Source: PSRJ01 sp963825305
GTDB taxonomy: Bacteria > Acidobacteriota > Terriglobia > Bryobacterales > Bryobacteraceae
Direction of reading: 5' to 3'
Length of the DNA: 64,000 bases
Assembly (NCBI GenBank): GCA_963825305.1
Contig: CAWGTA010000008.1
Span: 186,001-250,000 of the forward strand
Shown here: positions 7,857-16,914 of the stretch, in pieces
How positions within the stretch are numbered: the stretch's first letter is position 1
Layout of the letters: every line of letters begins with the position of its first letter
Translations under genes and position numbers: made by a program
Notes under the pieces: model-generated
What the model was told of the DNA's origin: nothing
The model's database searches: none
What the model saw: only the letters and a program-made list of their open reading frames with translations

Positions 7857-8588
7857 ATGGATCCTTTGACCGCAGTGGCGGCCAGCGGCCTTCGCTCGCG
7901 CATGGAGTCGCTCGAAATGCTGGCCAACAATGTCGCCAACGCCTCCACCGGGGGCTACAAGTGCGACCGGGAGTTCTACAGCCTGTACGTGGCGCCGGAG
8001 GCGGACTCGGCGCCGATGTCCACCATGCCGGTCATCGAACGGCCCTGGACCGATTTTTCGCCGGGGCTGCTGAGTTCCACCGGCAACCCGCTCGATGTGG
8101 CGCTTTCCGGTAAGGGTTTCTTTGCGGTAAACGGACCGGGCGGCCCGCTGTACACGCGCAACGGCAGTTTTCGTTTAGCTAAAGACGGCCAGCTAACCAC
8201 CGCCGACGGATATGCGGTGCGCGGTGCGGGCGGGGCCAGCCTGACATTGCAGGGCTCGGGGCCCATACAGATTGCAGCCGACGGAACCGTCACCCAGGAT
8301 GGCGCAGCAGTCGGGCAACTCCAGATCGCCGACTTCACCAGCACCGCCGGACTGGTCAAACAGGGCAGCAATTATTTCCAGGCGGCCGATCCTTCGGTGG
8401 TGCCGTCTGCAACGCCGGGCACATCGGTCGAGCAGGGGCAACTCGAAGCATCCAATGCGGGAAGCTCGGAATCGGCAGTGCGGCTGATCAGCGTGATGCG
8501 CCAGTTCGAGATGCTGCAGAAGGCGGTTTCGCTGGGCGCGGAGATGAACCGAGAGGCGATCGAGCAAGTGGCGAAGGTCGGGTCTTAA
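7857..8588 (+). CDS. flgF: Flagellar basal-body rod protein FlgF
   Basis: 243 aa, within the FlgF size range. The rod signature near the N-terminus reads LEMLANNVANASTGGYK; the middle has NPLDVALSGKGFFAVNGPGG and LYTRNGSFRLAKDGQL; the C-terminus (ESAVRLISVMRQFEMLQKAV) is the conserved rod/hook helix. FlgF is a proximal-rod component assembled in the periplasm. It starts the plus-strand flagellar run, followed 13 bp later by flgG, the usual order. No clear ribosome-binding site precedes the ATG. Confidence 0.95.
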   Translation: MDPLTAVAASGLRSRMESLEMLANNVANASTGGYKCDREFYSLYVAPEADSAPMSTMPVIERPWTDFSPGLLSSTGNPLDVALSGKGFFAVNGPGGPLYTRNGSFRLAKDGQLTTADGYAVRGAGGASLTLQGSGPIQIAADGTVTQDGAAVGQLQIADFTSTAGLVKQGSNYFQAADPSVVPSATPGTSVEQGQLEASNAGSSESAVRLISVMRQFEMLQKAVSLGAEMNREAIEQVAKVGS

Positions 8589-8601
8589 ATAAGGAGACGA
8601 T

Positions 8602-9393
8602 ATGATTCGAGCACTATACAGCGCTGCCAGCGGAATGACGGCGCAACAACTGAATGTAGACAATATTGCCAACAACCTGGCCAACGCCAGCACGGCCGGC
8701 TTCAAACAGCGCCGCGTGCAGTTTCAGGACTTGATGTACCAGACCATGGTGCAGCCCGGGGCCGCGGCCGGCCAGCAGACTGTAGTGCCCGTGGGCCTGC
8801 AATTGGGCCTGGGCACGCGCACTTCGGGCAACGAGATCGTCTTCTCGCAGGGTTCTTTCGCGCAGACCGACAATCCCCTGGACATCGCCATCCAAGGTAA
8901 AGGCTTCTTCCAGGTGCGCCGCGCCAGCGGTGAGTTGGCTTACACCCGCGCCGGGACGTTCCAGGTCGATAAGACCGGCACCATCGTTACCGCCGAGGGC
9001 GACGCGCTAGAGCCGCAGATCACCATCCCAGCCGAGGCGCAAGCCGTCGTCATCGCTTCCGACGGCACGGTCACCTACAGTATGCCCAACCAGACCAACA
9101 CCCAGCAGGCCGGCCAAATCCAGCTCGCCAACTTTCAGAACCCGGCCGGTCTGAACGGCCTCGGCAACAATCTATACGCTCCCACCGACGCATCCGGCGA
9201 CGCCACTGTAGGCACACCGGGAGGCGCGGAGGGGCTGGGCAGCTTGATGCAGGGCTACACCGAGCAGTCCAACGTTTCAGTTGTCGAAGAGTTCATCAAC
9301 CTGATCGTGGCGCAACGCGGATATGAAGCCAACTCCAAGGTGGTGCAGGCTGCCGACAACATGTACCAGCAAGTCAATCAGCTGAGCCGATGA
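8602..9393 (+). CDS. flgG: Flagellar distal rod protein FlgG
   Basis: 263 aa, the standard FlgG length. It begins MIRALYSAASGM, contains NIANNLANASTAGFKQRRVQFQDLMYQ with the FlgG-specific insertion region, then NPLDIAIQGKGFFQV and LAYTRAGTFQVDKTGTIV, and ends with VVEEFINLIVAQRGYEANSKVVQAAD (motifs read in part). It forms the distal rod. AAGGAGA lies just upstream of the ATG. The stop overlaps the flgA start (ATGA). Confidence 0.98.
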   Translation: MIRALYSAASGMTAQQLNVDNIANNLANASTAGFKQRRVQFQDLMYQTMVQPGAAAGQQTVVPVGLQLGLGTRTSGNEIVFSQGSFAQTDNPLDIAIQGKGFFQVRRASGELAYTRAGTFQVDKTGTIVTAEGDALEPQITIPAEAQAVVIASDGTVTYSMPNQTNTQQAGQIQLANFQNPAGLNGLGNNLYAPTDASGDATVGTPGGAEGLGSLMQGYTEQSNVSVVEEFINLIVAQRGYEANSKVVQAADNMYQQVNQLSR

Positions 9394-10262
9394 TCCTGCC
9401 AGTCGCATTGATGCTGGCCGGTTGCCTGGCCGTGAACCCGGCGTCGGACCAGGTCACGACGGGGGATCTGGCGCCCGGTTTTCCGGGGATGGACACCCTG
9501 GATGCCGGCACTCCGCTAGCGCTGGCGCCTGCTCCGGGAGTGGCGCGGTTTTTTCGCCTGGCCGAGCTCAACCGTTGGGCCGAACGCTTCCACCTTGCGG
9601 CTCCTGCAGCGGAGATCTGCGTCGAACGGCCGGTGGCCCCCCTCGATCCCGAGAAGGCCATGGCCGCCATGCACGCGGCTCTTCCGGAAGCCCAAATATC
9701 GGTTCTGGAGTGGAGCCGTGCGCGCGTTCCGTCGGGCGCAATTACCTTTCCGGCCAGCCAGCTCCGCACTGGTCCGGCGGGCCAATGGTGGAGCGGGTAT
9801 GTGCGCTACGGTGGGGCCCATCAGTTTGCGATCTGGGCTCGTGTGAGTGTTCGGGTGATGGCCGTGCGCGTGGTGGCGAGTCGCGATTTACCTCGCGGCC
9901 AGGCGATCCCGGCGGACGCCCTCGAGACCCAGACGGGCGAGACCATGTCCGGCGCCGCGGATTTCGCCCGGTCGATGGATCAAGTAGTGGGCAAATTACC
10001 ACGCGCGCTCATCCGCGCGGGCACTCCGGTACAGATCCACCAACTCGTAGCGTCTGTGGACATCGCGCGCGGCGACACCGTGCAGGTGGACGCCGAAAGC
10101 GGCGCGGCGCATCTCGCATTCGAAGCCAAGGCCGAGGGGTCGGGCGCCACCGGCGAAATGATTCCAGTTCGCAATCCGATATCGCATCGGCGTTTTATGG
10201 CGCGCGTCACAGGAAAGGGCAGAGTGTCGGTAGATAGCTCTGCGGCACAAGGTAAATCATGA
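9390..10262 (+). CDS. flgA: Flagellar P-ring assembly chaperone FlgA
   Basis: 290 aa with an N-terminal hydrophobic export signal ending near AGCLAVNPASD. The C-terminal half carries an SAF-type domain: VVASRDLPRGQAIPADALETQTGE, then LPRALIRAGTPVQIHQL and SVDIARGDTVQVDAESGAAHLAFEAKAEGSG (read in part), the usual FlgA layout. FlgA is a periplasmic chaperone for P-ring (FlgI) assembly. It overlaps flgG upstream and flgH downstream by 4 bp each, so translation is coupled. Confidence 0.92.
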   Translation: MILPVALMLAGCLAVNPASDQVTTGDLAPGFPGMDTLDAGTPLALAPAPGVARFFRLAELNRWAERFHLAAPAAEICVERPVAPLDPEKAMAAMHAALPEAQISVLEWSRARVPSGAITFPASQLRTGPAGQWWSGYVRYGGAHQFAIWARVSVRVMAVRVVASRDLPRGQAIPADALETQTGETMSGAADFARSMDQVVGKLPRALIRAGTPVQIHQLVASVDIARGDTVQVDAESGAAHLAFEAKAEGSGATGEMIPVRNPISHRRFMARVTGKGRVSVDSSAAQGKS

Positions 10263-10963
10263 ACAGACTACTCTCGTTGGCGCTGATTGCAAGCCTGGTA
10301 GCGGCCGCGCCGCTGGCCGCGAAGAAAAAGAAGGATGCCGCGGTCGCGCTCGCCGCGCCGCTCGATCGCTATATCTCGGAGGCGGAAGCCCGCTCGTCGG
10401 CCGCCGCTGCGGCCACGCCCGGCTCCATCTGGCTGGCCGGCTCGCGGCTGGCCGATTCGGCGCGGGACCTGCGCGCCAGCCAGGTGGACGATGTTCTTAC
10501 CGTCGTTGTGGCAGAGGCGGCCTCCGCGGTCACCACCGGCGTCACCAAAACGCAACGCACCACCAGCCTCAAGAATTCCGTCAGCGCCGTAGCCGGGCTG
10601 ACCAACGCTGCCGGGTCGCTGGCCAATCTGGCGGCACTGTCCGGGGATACCCAACTAAACGGGCAGGGCACCACCAGCCGCGTCACCACGTTGAACACCA
10701 CCTTGACGGCCCGCGTCATCGGCGTGCTGCCCAATGGAGGGCTGGTAGTCGAGGCGTCCAAGGACATTCAAATCAATTCGGAGCGCCAGCTCATTACGGT
10801 GCGCGGGGTCATCCGTCCGGCCGACATCGACTCGACCAACAGCGTGCAGTCGAATCGATTGGGCGAGCTCGAAGTCCGCGTCAACGGCAAGGGTGTGGTG
10901 GGGGACGCCATCCGGCGGCCGTTTATTCTGTACCGCATCCTGATGGGAATTTTGCCTTTCTGA
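10259..10963 (+). CDS. flgH: Flagellar L-ring protein FlgH
   Basis: 234 aa. After an N-terminal signal (LLSLALIASLVAAAPLAA) and a Lys-rich stretch, the FlgH core is clear: DLRASQVDDVLTVVVAEAASAVTTG with the TKTQRTTSLKN tail, then TARVIGVLPNGGLVVEASKDI and ITVRGVIRPADIDSTNSVQSNRL (read in part). FlgH forms the outer-membrane L ring. In enterobacteria it is a lipoprotein, but no Cys is visible near the signal-peptide end here, so lipidation seems absent. It is coupled to flgA (4 bp overlap) and followed 1 bp later by flgI. Confidence 0.95.
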   Translation: MNRLLSLALIASLVAAAPLAAKKKKDAAVALAAPLDRYISEAEARSSAAAAATPGSIWLAGSRLADSARDLRASQVDDVLTVVVAEAASAVTTGVTKTQRTTSLKNSVSAVAGLTNAAGSLANLAALSGDTQLNGQGTTSRVTTLNTTLTARVIGVLPNGGLVVEASKDIQINSERQLITVRGVIRPADIDSTNSVQSNRLGELEVRVNGKGVVGDAIRRPFILYRILMGILPF

Positions 10964-10964
10964 T

Positions 10965-12056
10965 ATGAACATGCGACTCGTAACGCTTGGCCTGATGCTG
11001 GTGGCCGCCTGCCCCGCGGCCCGCCTGAAAGACCTGGTGTCAATTGAAGGAGTTCGGGAGAACCAGTTGATCGGCTACGGCATTGTGGTGGGTCTGGCCG
11101 GCACCGGAGACAAACAACAAACGGTCTTCTCCACACAGAGCCTAACCAACATGCTGGAGCGTATGGGCATCGCCGTGTCTCCCACCGCCATACGCGTTAA
11201 GAACACGGCCGCCGTCATGGTCACGGCCACGCTCCCGGCATTTGCGCAACCAGGGCTGCACATCGACACCACGGTGTCGTCGATCGGCGACGCCGCCAAC
11301 TTACAGGGAGGCATCCTGGTGATGACTTCTTTGCGCGGGGCCGACGGCCAGGTTTACGCGGTGGCGCAGGGACCGGTGGTCACGGGCGGGTTCTCCGCCG
11401 GTCGCGGAGGCACTTCCCAAACCGTGAATCATCCTACGGTCGGGCGCAGCCCCAACGCGGCCACGGTGGAACGCGCGGCTCCATCAGTCGCCCCCAAATC
11501 GGTCGTGCGTTTGCAACTGAGGCAGTCCGACTTCACCACGTCGACACGCATCGAGGCAGCCATCAACCAGCGGTTTTCCAATGCCGCACGTCCCCCCGCG
11601 CAGGCGGACAATGCCGGCCTGGTCAGCGTCACCATCCCGCCGGAATACATGGCGCGCACCACGGAATTCTTGGCGGAACTGGAGAAATTGGCGGTGGAAG
11701 CCGATAGCCCCGCGCGTGTGATCATCAACGAACGCACCGGAACGATCGTGCTGGGTAAAGATGTTCGGGTGGCACCGGTGGCCATCCTGCACGGGAACCT
11801 GAACGTGGAGATTCTGACCACCCTCAAAGTTTCGCAGCCCGGGCCGATGGGCGCAGGCGCCACTGAAGTGGTGCCGCAGACCGAAGTGGGAGTGAAAGAA
11901 GAGAAAGCGCGCAACGTAGTACTGAAGCAGGGGGCGACGGTTGAGGAACTGGTGCGCGCGCTGGCGGCGATCGGGTCGACGCCGCGCGACATCATCGCCA
12001 TACTGCAGAGCCTGCGGAGCGCGGGCGCTCTGGATGCCGAACTCGAGGTGATCTAG
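10965..12056 (+). CDS. flgI: Flagellar P-ring protein FlgI
   Basis: 363 aa with a signal peptide (MNMRLVTLGLMLVAACPA). The mature part starts RLKDLVSIEGVRENQLIGYG and GLAGTGDKQ, the FlgI hallmark, and contains VMVTATLPAFAQPG and INERTGTIVLGKDVRVAPVAI (read in part). FlgI polymerises into the periplasmic P ring at the peptidoglycan layer. It follows flgH by 1 bp and abuts the GTG of the flgJ-like gene without any gap. Confidence 0.97.
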   Translation: MNMRLVTLGLMLVAACPAARLKDLVSIEGVRENQLIGYGIVVGLAGTGDKQQTVFSTQSLTNMLERMGIAVSPTAIRVKNTAAVMVTATLPAFAQPGLHIDTTVSSIGDAANLQGGILVMTSLRGADGQVYAVAQGPVVTGGFSAGRGGTSQTVNHPTVGRSPNAATVERAAPSVAPKSVVRLQLRQSDFTTSTRIEAAINQRFSNAARPPAQADNAGLVSVTIPPEYMARTTEFLAELEKLAVEADSPARVIINERTGTIVLGKDVRVAPVAILHGNLNVEILTTLKVSQPGPMGAGATEVVPQTEVGVKEEKARNVVLKQGATVEELVRALAAIGSTPRDIIAILQSLRSAGALDAELEVI

Positions 12057-12428
12057 GTGGCCGAACTCTCGATTGCATCTCTCCTGCCGGCGGCCGCCGC
12101 CAAACCCCCGGCGCATGCACCGGACAATCCCGCTAAGGTGCACGACGCGGCCCAACAATTTGAAGCGCTACTGATCGGGCAGATCCTCCGCACGGAACGC
12201 GAGAGCGGCAATGGGTGGCTGGGATCGGGTGGAGACTCCGCCAGCGATTGTGCCACCGAGTATGCCGAGCAGCAGTTTGCCACGTTGCTCGCTCGCCAGG
12301 GCGGCTTGGGTTTGGCGAGCCTGATCTCGAAGGGTTTACAGTCTGCGCAAGCGGCGGTTACAGGCTCCAACTCGCCCGCGCATAGTTCGCTTCGGGCTCC
12401 TCTGCCAAAGGCTGCGACCAAGGGCTAG
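12057..12428 (+). CDS. flgJ: Rod-binding protein, FlgJ N-terminal type
   Basis: 123 aa from a GTG that directly follows the flgI stop. The middle (VHDAAQQFEALLIGQILRTE and TEYAEQQFATLLARQGGLGLASLI) matches the rod-binding domain of FlgJ. The muramidase domain found in enterobacterial FlgJ is absent, as in many other phyla, so wall digestion during rod assembly would need another enzyme. The last 71 bp overlap the 3' end of fliS on the other strand. Confidence 0.85.
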   Translation: MAELSIASLLPAAAAKPPAHAPDNPAKVHDAAQQFEALLIGQILRTERESGNGWLGSGGDSASDCATEYAEQQFATLLARQGGLGLASLISKGLQSAQAAVTGSNSPAHSSLRAPLPKAATKG

Positions 12429-12831
12429 CGGCCACCGCTGTGGGTTCGGCGGCTGGGGGTTCCGCCGCTTTGGCAATGCCCGCCCATCCCTCGGCAATCG
12501 TCGTCAGCAGGCCCAACACCTCGCCTAACGGCGCATCGATCTGTTTGAAGTTGGCCTCCAGCAGCCTCCTTTGCATGTAATCGTAAAGACCGGCCAGGCG
12601 GCCGGCAACCTCGCCGCCGCGCTGGTGGTCGAGCACAAGCATCAGCTCGGTCAAGATGCCGCAGGCTCTGGAAATCGACCGCGACCGCTCGAGAATCTTA
12701 CCTTCCGCGAGGTACCGGCGCGCATCCTGAACCGCGCCAATGGTGCCTTGATAGAGCAACTGCACCAGTTCCAGGGGGTTGGCCGAAAGCACTCGGCTTT
12801 CCAGATAAGTATCGTGCGCGCCGTTGAACAT
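12358..12831 (-). CDS. fliS: Flagellin export chaperone FliS
   Basis: 157 aa; FliS is usually 120-140. The N-terminal four-helix part is typical: YLESRVLSANPLELVQLLYQGTIGAVQDARRYLAEG, then GILTELMLVLDHQRGGEVAGRLAGLYDYMQRRLLEAN (read in part). It binds flagellin in the cytoplasm and holds it for export. A C-terminal Ala/Pro/Glu-rich tail of ~30 residues is extra, and part of it lies in the overlap with flgJ. A GGAG ribosome-binding site precedes the ATG. No fliD or flagellin gene is adjacent. Confidence 0.9.
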   Translation of the reverse strand: MFNGAHDTYLESRVLSANPLELVQLLYQGTIGAVQDARRYLAEGKILERSRSISRACGILTELMLVLDHQRGGEVAGRLAGLYDYMQRRLLEANFKQIDAPLGEVLGLLTTIAEGWAGIAKAAEPPAAEPTAVAASPWSQPLAEEPEANYARASWSL

Positions 12832-13132
12832 CTCATTCGCTCCAAACTACTTATCGGGCTCCGTGGGCGCTTCTAGAGGTTTCCGTTCTGAAAATCATCG
12901 GTCCCCGGGGCGAATGCGGATCTTAGCTCAACGTCCGGCGCCTGCGGCTACCGGCGCCACGCTCCGATTACGGCGCGGCTACCCATAATTGCACCTTGTT
13001 AGCCGATGGGATCGGGTCCGCCGATTCTTGGCTGTCACTCTTATCGGCTGCGGCGGGAAGAAGTTCTCCGGCCCCCGTTTCCCGATCGAAAACCGGGCGG
13101 CACCCGATGAGAAGAAGCGAGAGCAGAAGAGG
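12832..13132. other. Intergenic region downstream of the flagellar block
   Basis: About 300 bp between the divergent fliS and a small plus-strand gene. The reading frame of the small gene is open from about 12989, but the upstream part lacks a ribosome-binding site and does not look protein-like. No terminator, RNA gene or repeat seen. Confidence 0.4.
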
Positions 13133-13321
13133 ATGTCGCAAACCGTATCCATGATCGGGCTTGATCCGCAGGAGGTTCGCTGGGTTCGCATGTTGGTTTC
13201 GCTGTTGCGTCATCCGGATCCCACCGTGGCCGAACTAACGCGCCAGGCGCTGCTTTATCTGTCCCGGCCGCGGGACTCCAAGGGCCTGCCGGATGGCGAC
13301 TCGCTCCCGCAGACCCGTTGA
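13133..13321 (+). CDS. Small hypothetical protein
   Basis: 62 aa, not recognised: MSQTVSMIGLDPQEVRWVRM then LVSLLRHPDPTVAELTRQAL and a polar tail. The middle looks like one or two amphipathic helices, as in a HEAT-like or helix-turn-helix fragment. I chose the ATG at 13133 because AGAAGAGG lies just before it and because upstream codons look random. It stands alone between fliS and a zincin gene. Coding is likely but not certain. Confidence 0.55.
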   Translation: MSQTVSMIGLDPQEVRWVRMLVSLLRHPDPTVAELTRQALLYLSRPRDSKGLPDGDSLPQTR

Positions 13322-13378
13322 CTAAATTCAGTACTGGGAACGTCAGAAATGAAACCGATTTGTGGTACTGTACAATAC

Positions 13379-13858
13379 ATGTCCGGGCGTATTTACCCGG
13401 GGTTTGTGGGCCCCTTCTTCTCCGCAATCCTTCTGCTGTTTGCGTTTGTCCTTACCACGCCGGCAGAGTCGGCCAGTGTCGATCCCTCTCCCCACGAGCG
13501 CGCATTGCAGGCTGAGGGTTTTGTGAACGGGCGGCTGGCGGTCTGGCAACAACGCCTGAACCTGCAGGACTGGAAGATCTCGATCATCATGGCGCACCCC
13601 AGCGATTTGAAGCCCAAGACCCTGGGCAATATTCACTGGGATGCCGACAAAAAGAGCGCAATCATCCGCGTGCTGGATTCCTCGGATTATCGCCTGCCGT
13701 TTCGGGAGATGCTGGAAGATATGGAGTTCACGGTGGTGCATGAATTGATCCACCTGGAGCTATCCTCCCTGCCCCGGAGCGAGGCCAGCCGGCGCGACGA
13801 AGAGCACGCGGTCAACCAGATCGCCGACGCGCTGCTCAAACTCGACCGCAAGAAGTAG
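13379..13858 (+). CDS. Exported zincin-like hypothetical protein
   Basis: 159 aa. An N-terminal export signal (AILLLFAFVLTTPAESA) is followed by a polar domain and then the zinc-protease motif HELIHLE near residue 123 (HExxH plus an acidic residue). The layout, with a short conserved WKISIIM strand before HExxH, recalls SprT/minigluzincin-like small metalloproteases, but no exact family is claimed. The ATG at 13349 gives ten more residues ahead of the signal; the later ATG makes a better signal peptide. A TACAAT hexamer lies directly upstream. Substrate unknown. Confidence 0.7.
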   Translation: MSGRIYPGFVGPFFSAILLLFAFVLTTPAESASVDPSPHERALQAEGFVNGRLAVWQQRLNLQDWKISIIMAHPSDLKPKTLGNIHWDADKKSAIIRVLDSSDYRLPFREMLEDMEFTVVHELIHLELSSLPRSEASRRDEEHAVNQIADALLKLDRKK

Positions 13859-13883
13859 CCCTCCCCAGCGCCCGGCGCTGTCC

Positions 13884-15671
13884 GTGCTAAATTCAGATGT
13901 GGCTCTCCGAACTGTCGGCCAAGTCCTTAGGGAAACGGCGAACCGTTACGGCGATGCGATCGCGTTGCGGCAGCCGCGCGGCACGGCGGGGCCTCTTACC
14001 TGCACCTGGAACGAATACCTGCGCGCCGCGGAAGAAATCGCCGCTGGCCTGCGAAGTTTGGGCGTCGCGAAAGGCGATGTCGTGGCCCTGAATTCCGAAA
14101 CGCGCCTGGAATTCTATCTTGCCGATCTCGGCATTCTGACCAATGGCTCCATCGCCGCCGCGCTCTATCCGAGCTACCCGGCGGCCGAGCTCATCCGCAC
14201 CATCCGTAATACGGGCGCCGATGTCGTGTTCGTGGACACTCCCCAGGCGCTGAAGCCGCTGCGGGCGGCTCCCGTTTCGCGCTGGATTCTACTCACCGGC
14301 GAGGCCGAAGGCGCTCTCACCCTGGAACAACTGCGCGCACAAGGGCGCGCCGCGCTGGCCCAAGATCCGTCGCTGATGGGCCGCATACGCGCGGAAGTCG
14401 AGGCTTCCGATCCGGCGGTTCTGTATCTCACGTCGGGCGCGACGGGCGAGCCCAAGATGGCGCTGGTCACGCATGCGGCCCTGGTAGCCAATATCGATAT
14501 GGGTCCGGTCGCGCTGCCGCTCGGTCCGGAAGATTCGACCGTGGCATTCCTGCCATCCGCCCACATCGCCCAGCGCGTGGTGATGGAACTACTCCCCATG
14601 CGTTTGGGTATGCCCGTTACTTTTTCGGAAAGCCTGCTAAAGATGCCGCAAGAGATCCGGGAAGTGCGGCCCACCATCCTGCTGGCTCCTCCGCGCGTGT
14701 GGGAGCGCATCTATTCCAGCATCTGCACGGAACTTCGCAAACGCCCGGCGCCGCTGCGCAATGCGTTCTACGGCGCGGTGGGGCTGGCCCTGGCCGCAGC
14801 TCGTTATAAGCGCGAAGGCAAGCCTGTGCCGGCGCGCATCCGAATCCCCCTTCTTCTGGCCGACCGCGTAATGTTCCGCACGGTGCGGGCGCGCCTGGGA
14901 GGACGGATCCGTATCGCCGCCTCCGGCGCAGCGCCCCTCAGCAAGAATCTGGCCGAATTCTATGAGGCCATCGGGATGCCGATCGTGGAAGGTTATGGCC
15001 TGACTGAAGGCGGCGTGGTGACTCTCAACCCGCTCGACACGCCCAAACCCGGCAGCATCGGCAAACCTCTTCCAGGTATCGAGCTGCGACTGGCGGAAGA
15101 CGGCGAGTTGCTGGTGAAAAGCCCCTGTCTGTTCTCAGGCTATCGAAACGATCCCGAGACCACGGCCGCGGTACTCGACGACGGATGGCTGCACACGGGC
15201 GACCTGGCCCAGATCGATAGCGAGGGCTACGTCTTCATCACCGGGCGGAAGAAGGAGCTCATCGTTTCCTCGACCGGCAAGAAAATTTTCCCTGCTCGCG
15301 TGGAAAGCCTTTTCAAGATGGAGCCGCTCATCAGCCAGGTGCTGCTGGTGGGGGACCGTCTGCCATTCCTGACCGCGCTGTTCACCATCAATATGGGAGC
15401 CACCGCGGGCCTGAAGGGAATCGACGAATGGAAGGACCGGCCCGCCGCGGAGATCACGCAATCCCCGCCGGTGCTGGCCGAGATCCGCAAGACCGTCGCG
15501 CGCGTGAATAAGCAACTCGCCCCTTTTGAGCAGGTCCGCAGATACCGCATCCTGCCTCGGGATTTCGGCATCGAGCAAGGTGAACTTACCGCCACGCAGA
15601 AAGTCCGGCGCAGTCAAGCCATGGCGAATTTCCAGCAGCAGATCGACGAGCTCTACGCTGGAAAAGAGTAG
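13884..15671 (+). CDS. Long-chain acyl-CoA synthetase (AMP-forming)
   Basis: 595-aa ANL-family adenylating enzyme from a GTG start. Motifs are in order: AMP-binding loop YLTSGATGEPKMALVTHAA (~residues 182-200), GYGLTEGG (~372), then DGWLHTGDLAQIDSEGYVFITGRKKELIVSSTGKKI near 430-470 (read in part), ending with a TATQKVRR-type tail carrying the adenylation Lys. The length and the REIRPT-like middle match bacterial FadD15-type fatty acid CoA ligases. The phosphate loop has SGATG-x-PKM where SGTTG-x-PKG is usual, a mild deviation. It is a single gene, probably activating long-chain fatty acids at the cytoplasmic membrane. Confidence 0.9.
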   Translation: MLNSDVALRTVGQVLRETANRYGDAIALRQPRGTAGPLTCTWNEYLRAAEEIAAGLRSLGVAKGDVVALNSETRLEFYLADLGILTNGSIAAALYPSYPAAELIRTIRNTGADVVFVDTPQALKPLRAAPVSRWILLTGEAEGALTLEQLRAQGRAALAQDPSLMGRIRAEVEASDPAVLYLTSGATGEPKMALVTHAALVANIDMGPVALPLGPEDSTVAFLPSAHIAQRVVMELLPMRLGMPVTFSESLLKMPQEIREVRPTILLAPPRVWERIYSSICTELRKRPAPLRNAFYGAVGLALAAARYKREGKPVPARIRIPLLLADRVMFRTVRARLGGRIRIAASGAAPLSKNLAEFYEAIGMPIVEGYGLTEGGVVTLNPLDTPKPGSIGKPLPGIELRLAEDGELLVKSPCLFSGYRNDPETTAAVLDDGWLHTGDLAQIDSEGYVFITGRKKELIVSSTGKKIFPARVESLFKMEPLISQVLLVGDRLPFLTALFTINMGATAGLKGIDEWKDRPAAEITQSPPVLAEIRKTVARVNKQLAPFEQVRRYRILPRDFGIEQGELTATQKVRRSQAMANFQQQIDELYAGKE

Positions 15672-15950
15672 TAAGTCCAGGCCGGAAAAATCGCTGGATC
15701 TGTCATCGATCTGTATCACTCGGCATGCTATCCTAAGCCCTCCCTCAAAAGGCTGGAAACAAAATCCTATTGGCGGTCTCGTTTCCCGGTTGGGGCAAGA
15801 CAAGTGGCGCCGTTTCTGCCCATTCCGTGCACGTTCATCGAAATAAACCACAGTCGGCAATCAACATTCACGAAGGTGTTTTGAAACATTGATCTGAGGT
15901 AACTTACAGTGGCTCATGAGTTCAAAGTTTCTCTTGGAGGTAAGACAGCC

Positions 15951-16868
15951 ATGGCCGAGCCTTTCGCCGTTATTTCACGCTTCATCCGCCTGTGCGTTTG
16001 GGGAGCACTGTTCTCGCTGATCGTCCTTGCGTTAAGCGGCGGCTCTACCATGTTTGGTCAGGCCGCTTCCGGGACCGGAAGCATTTCAGGTCTTGTTACG
16101 GACCCTTCGAGCGCCGCCGTACTGGACGCCGACATTACCATCCGGAATGTCGGGACCAACGCTTCGCGGGCTGTCAAAACCAGCGACGGCGGGCTCTACG
16201 AAGTGGACGCGCTGCAACCTGGCGACTACGAGATCAAAGTATCCAAGATGGGCTTTGCCACCATCGTGCGGTCGGGCCTCACGGTTTCCGTGGGTCAGCA
16301 GGCCGTTGTGAATCTTGCGATGCAGGTTTCGCAGACCTCCGAAAACGGTTGTGGTAACTGGCGACGTCGCCGCGGTAGACACGGAGAAGACGGATGTCAG
16401 CACGGTGGTCAACTTGAAAGACATGATGAATCTCCCCATGAGCGGGCGGCGCTGGGACAGTTTCGCACTCTCGACGCCGGGCACCTCCAACGACGGCGGT
16501 TTCGGCCTGCTTAGCTTCCGCGGCATGTCCGGGCTGTACAACAACAACATGATCGATGGCATGGATAACAACCAGGCGTTCTTCTCGGAAGCCAAGGGCC
16601 GCACACGATTGAATTTCGCCCTACAGCATTGACGCCATCCGGGAGTTTGAAGTTGGCAACAGCGCTTTTTCGGCGCAATATGGGCGTGCCGCGGGCGGCG
16701 TGGTGAACGCTGTCACCAAGTCTGGTGAGAATACGATTCATGGAACTGGCTTCTACTTGATCCGCGACGACTCCCTAAATGCGGCGAACCCGTTCAGCGC
16801 AAACCAACTGGTAGCCTTGAAACTTCCGGGCAAACCGGAGCGCCGGTCTAACAATCGGCGCCCCGCTC
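15951..16868 (+). pseudogene. TonB-dependent receptor with carboxypeptidase-regulatory domain, truncated and frameshifted
   Basis: A decayed N-terminal third of an acidobacterial TonB-dependent oar-like receptor (usually about 1000-1200 aa). Frame one (from the ATG at 15951, after GGAGG) gives a signal peptide and a carboxypeptidase-regulatory-like domain (GTGSISGLVTDPSSAAVLDADITIRNVGT, read in part). After QTSE an extra base at about 16345 moves to the next frame: TVVVTGDVAAVDTEKTDVSTVVN. A second extra base near 16620 moves it again: YSIDAIREFEVGNSAFSAQYG. Homology stops by about 16868, just before the next gene. Two frameshifts plus loss of the barrel make it non-functional. Confidence 0.85.
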
Positions 16869-16914
16869 CTGTGCTAGACTGTTCGCAATCTCACGCAGGA
16901 AAGAGGGGGATGGG

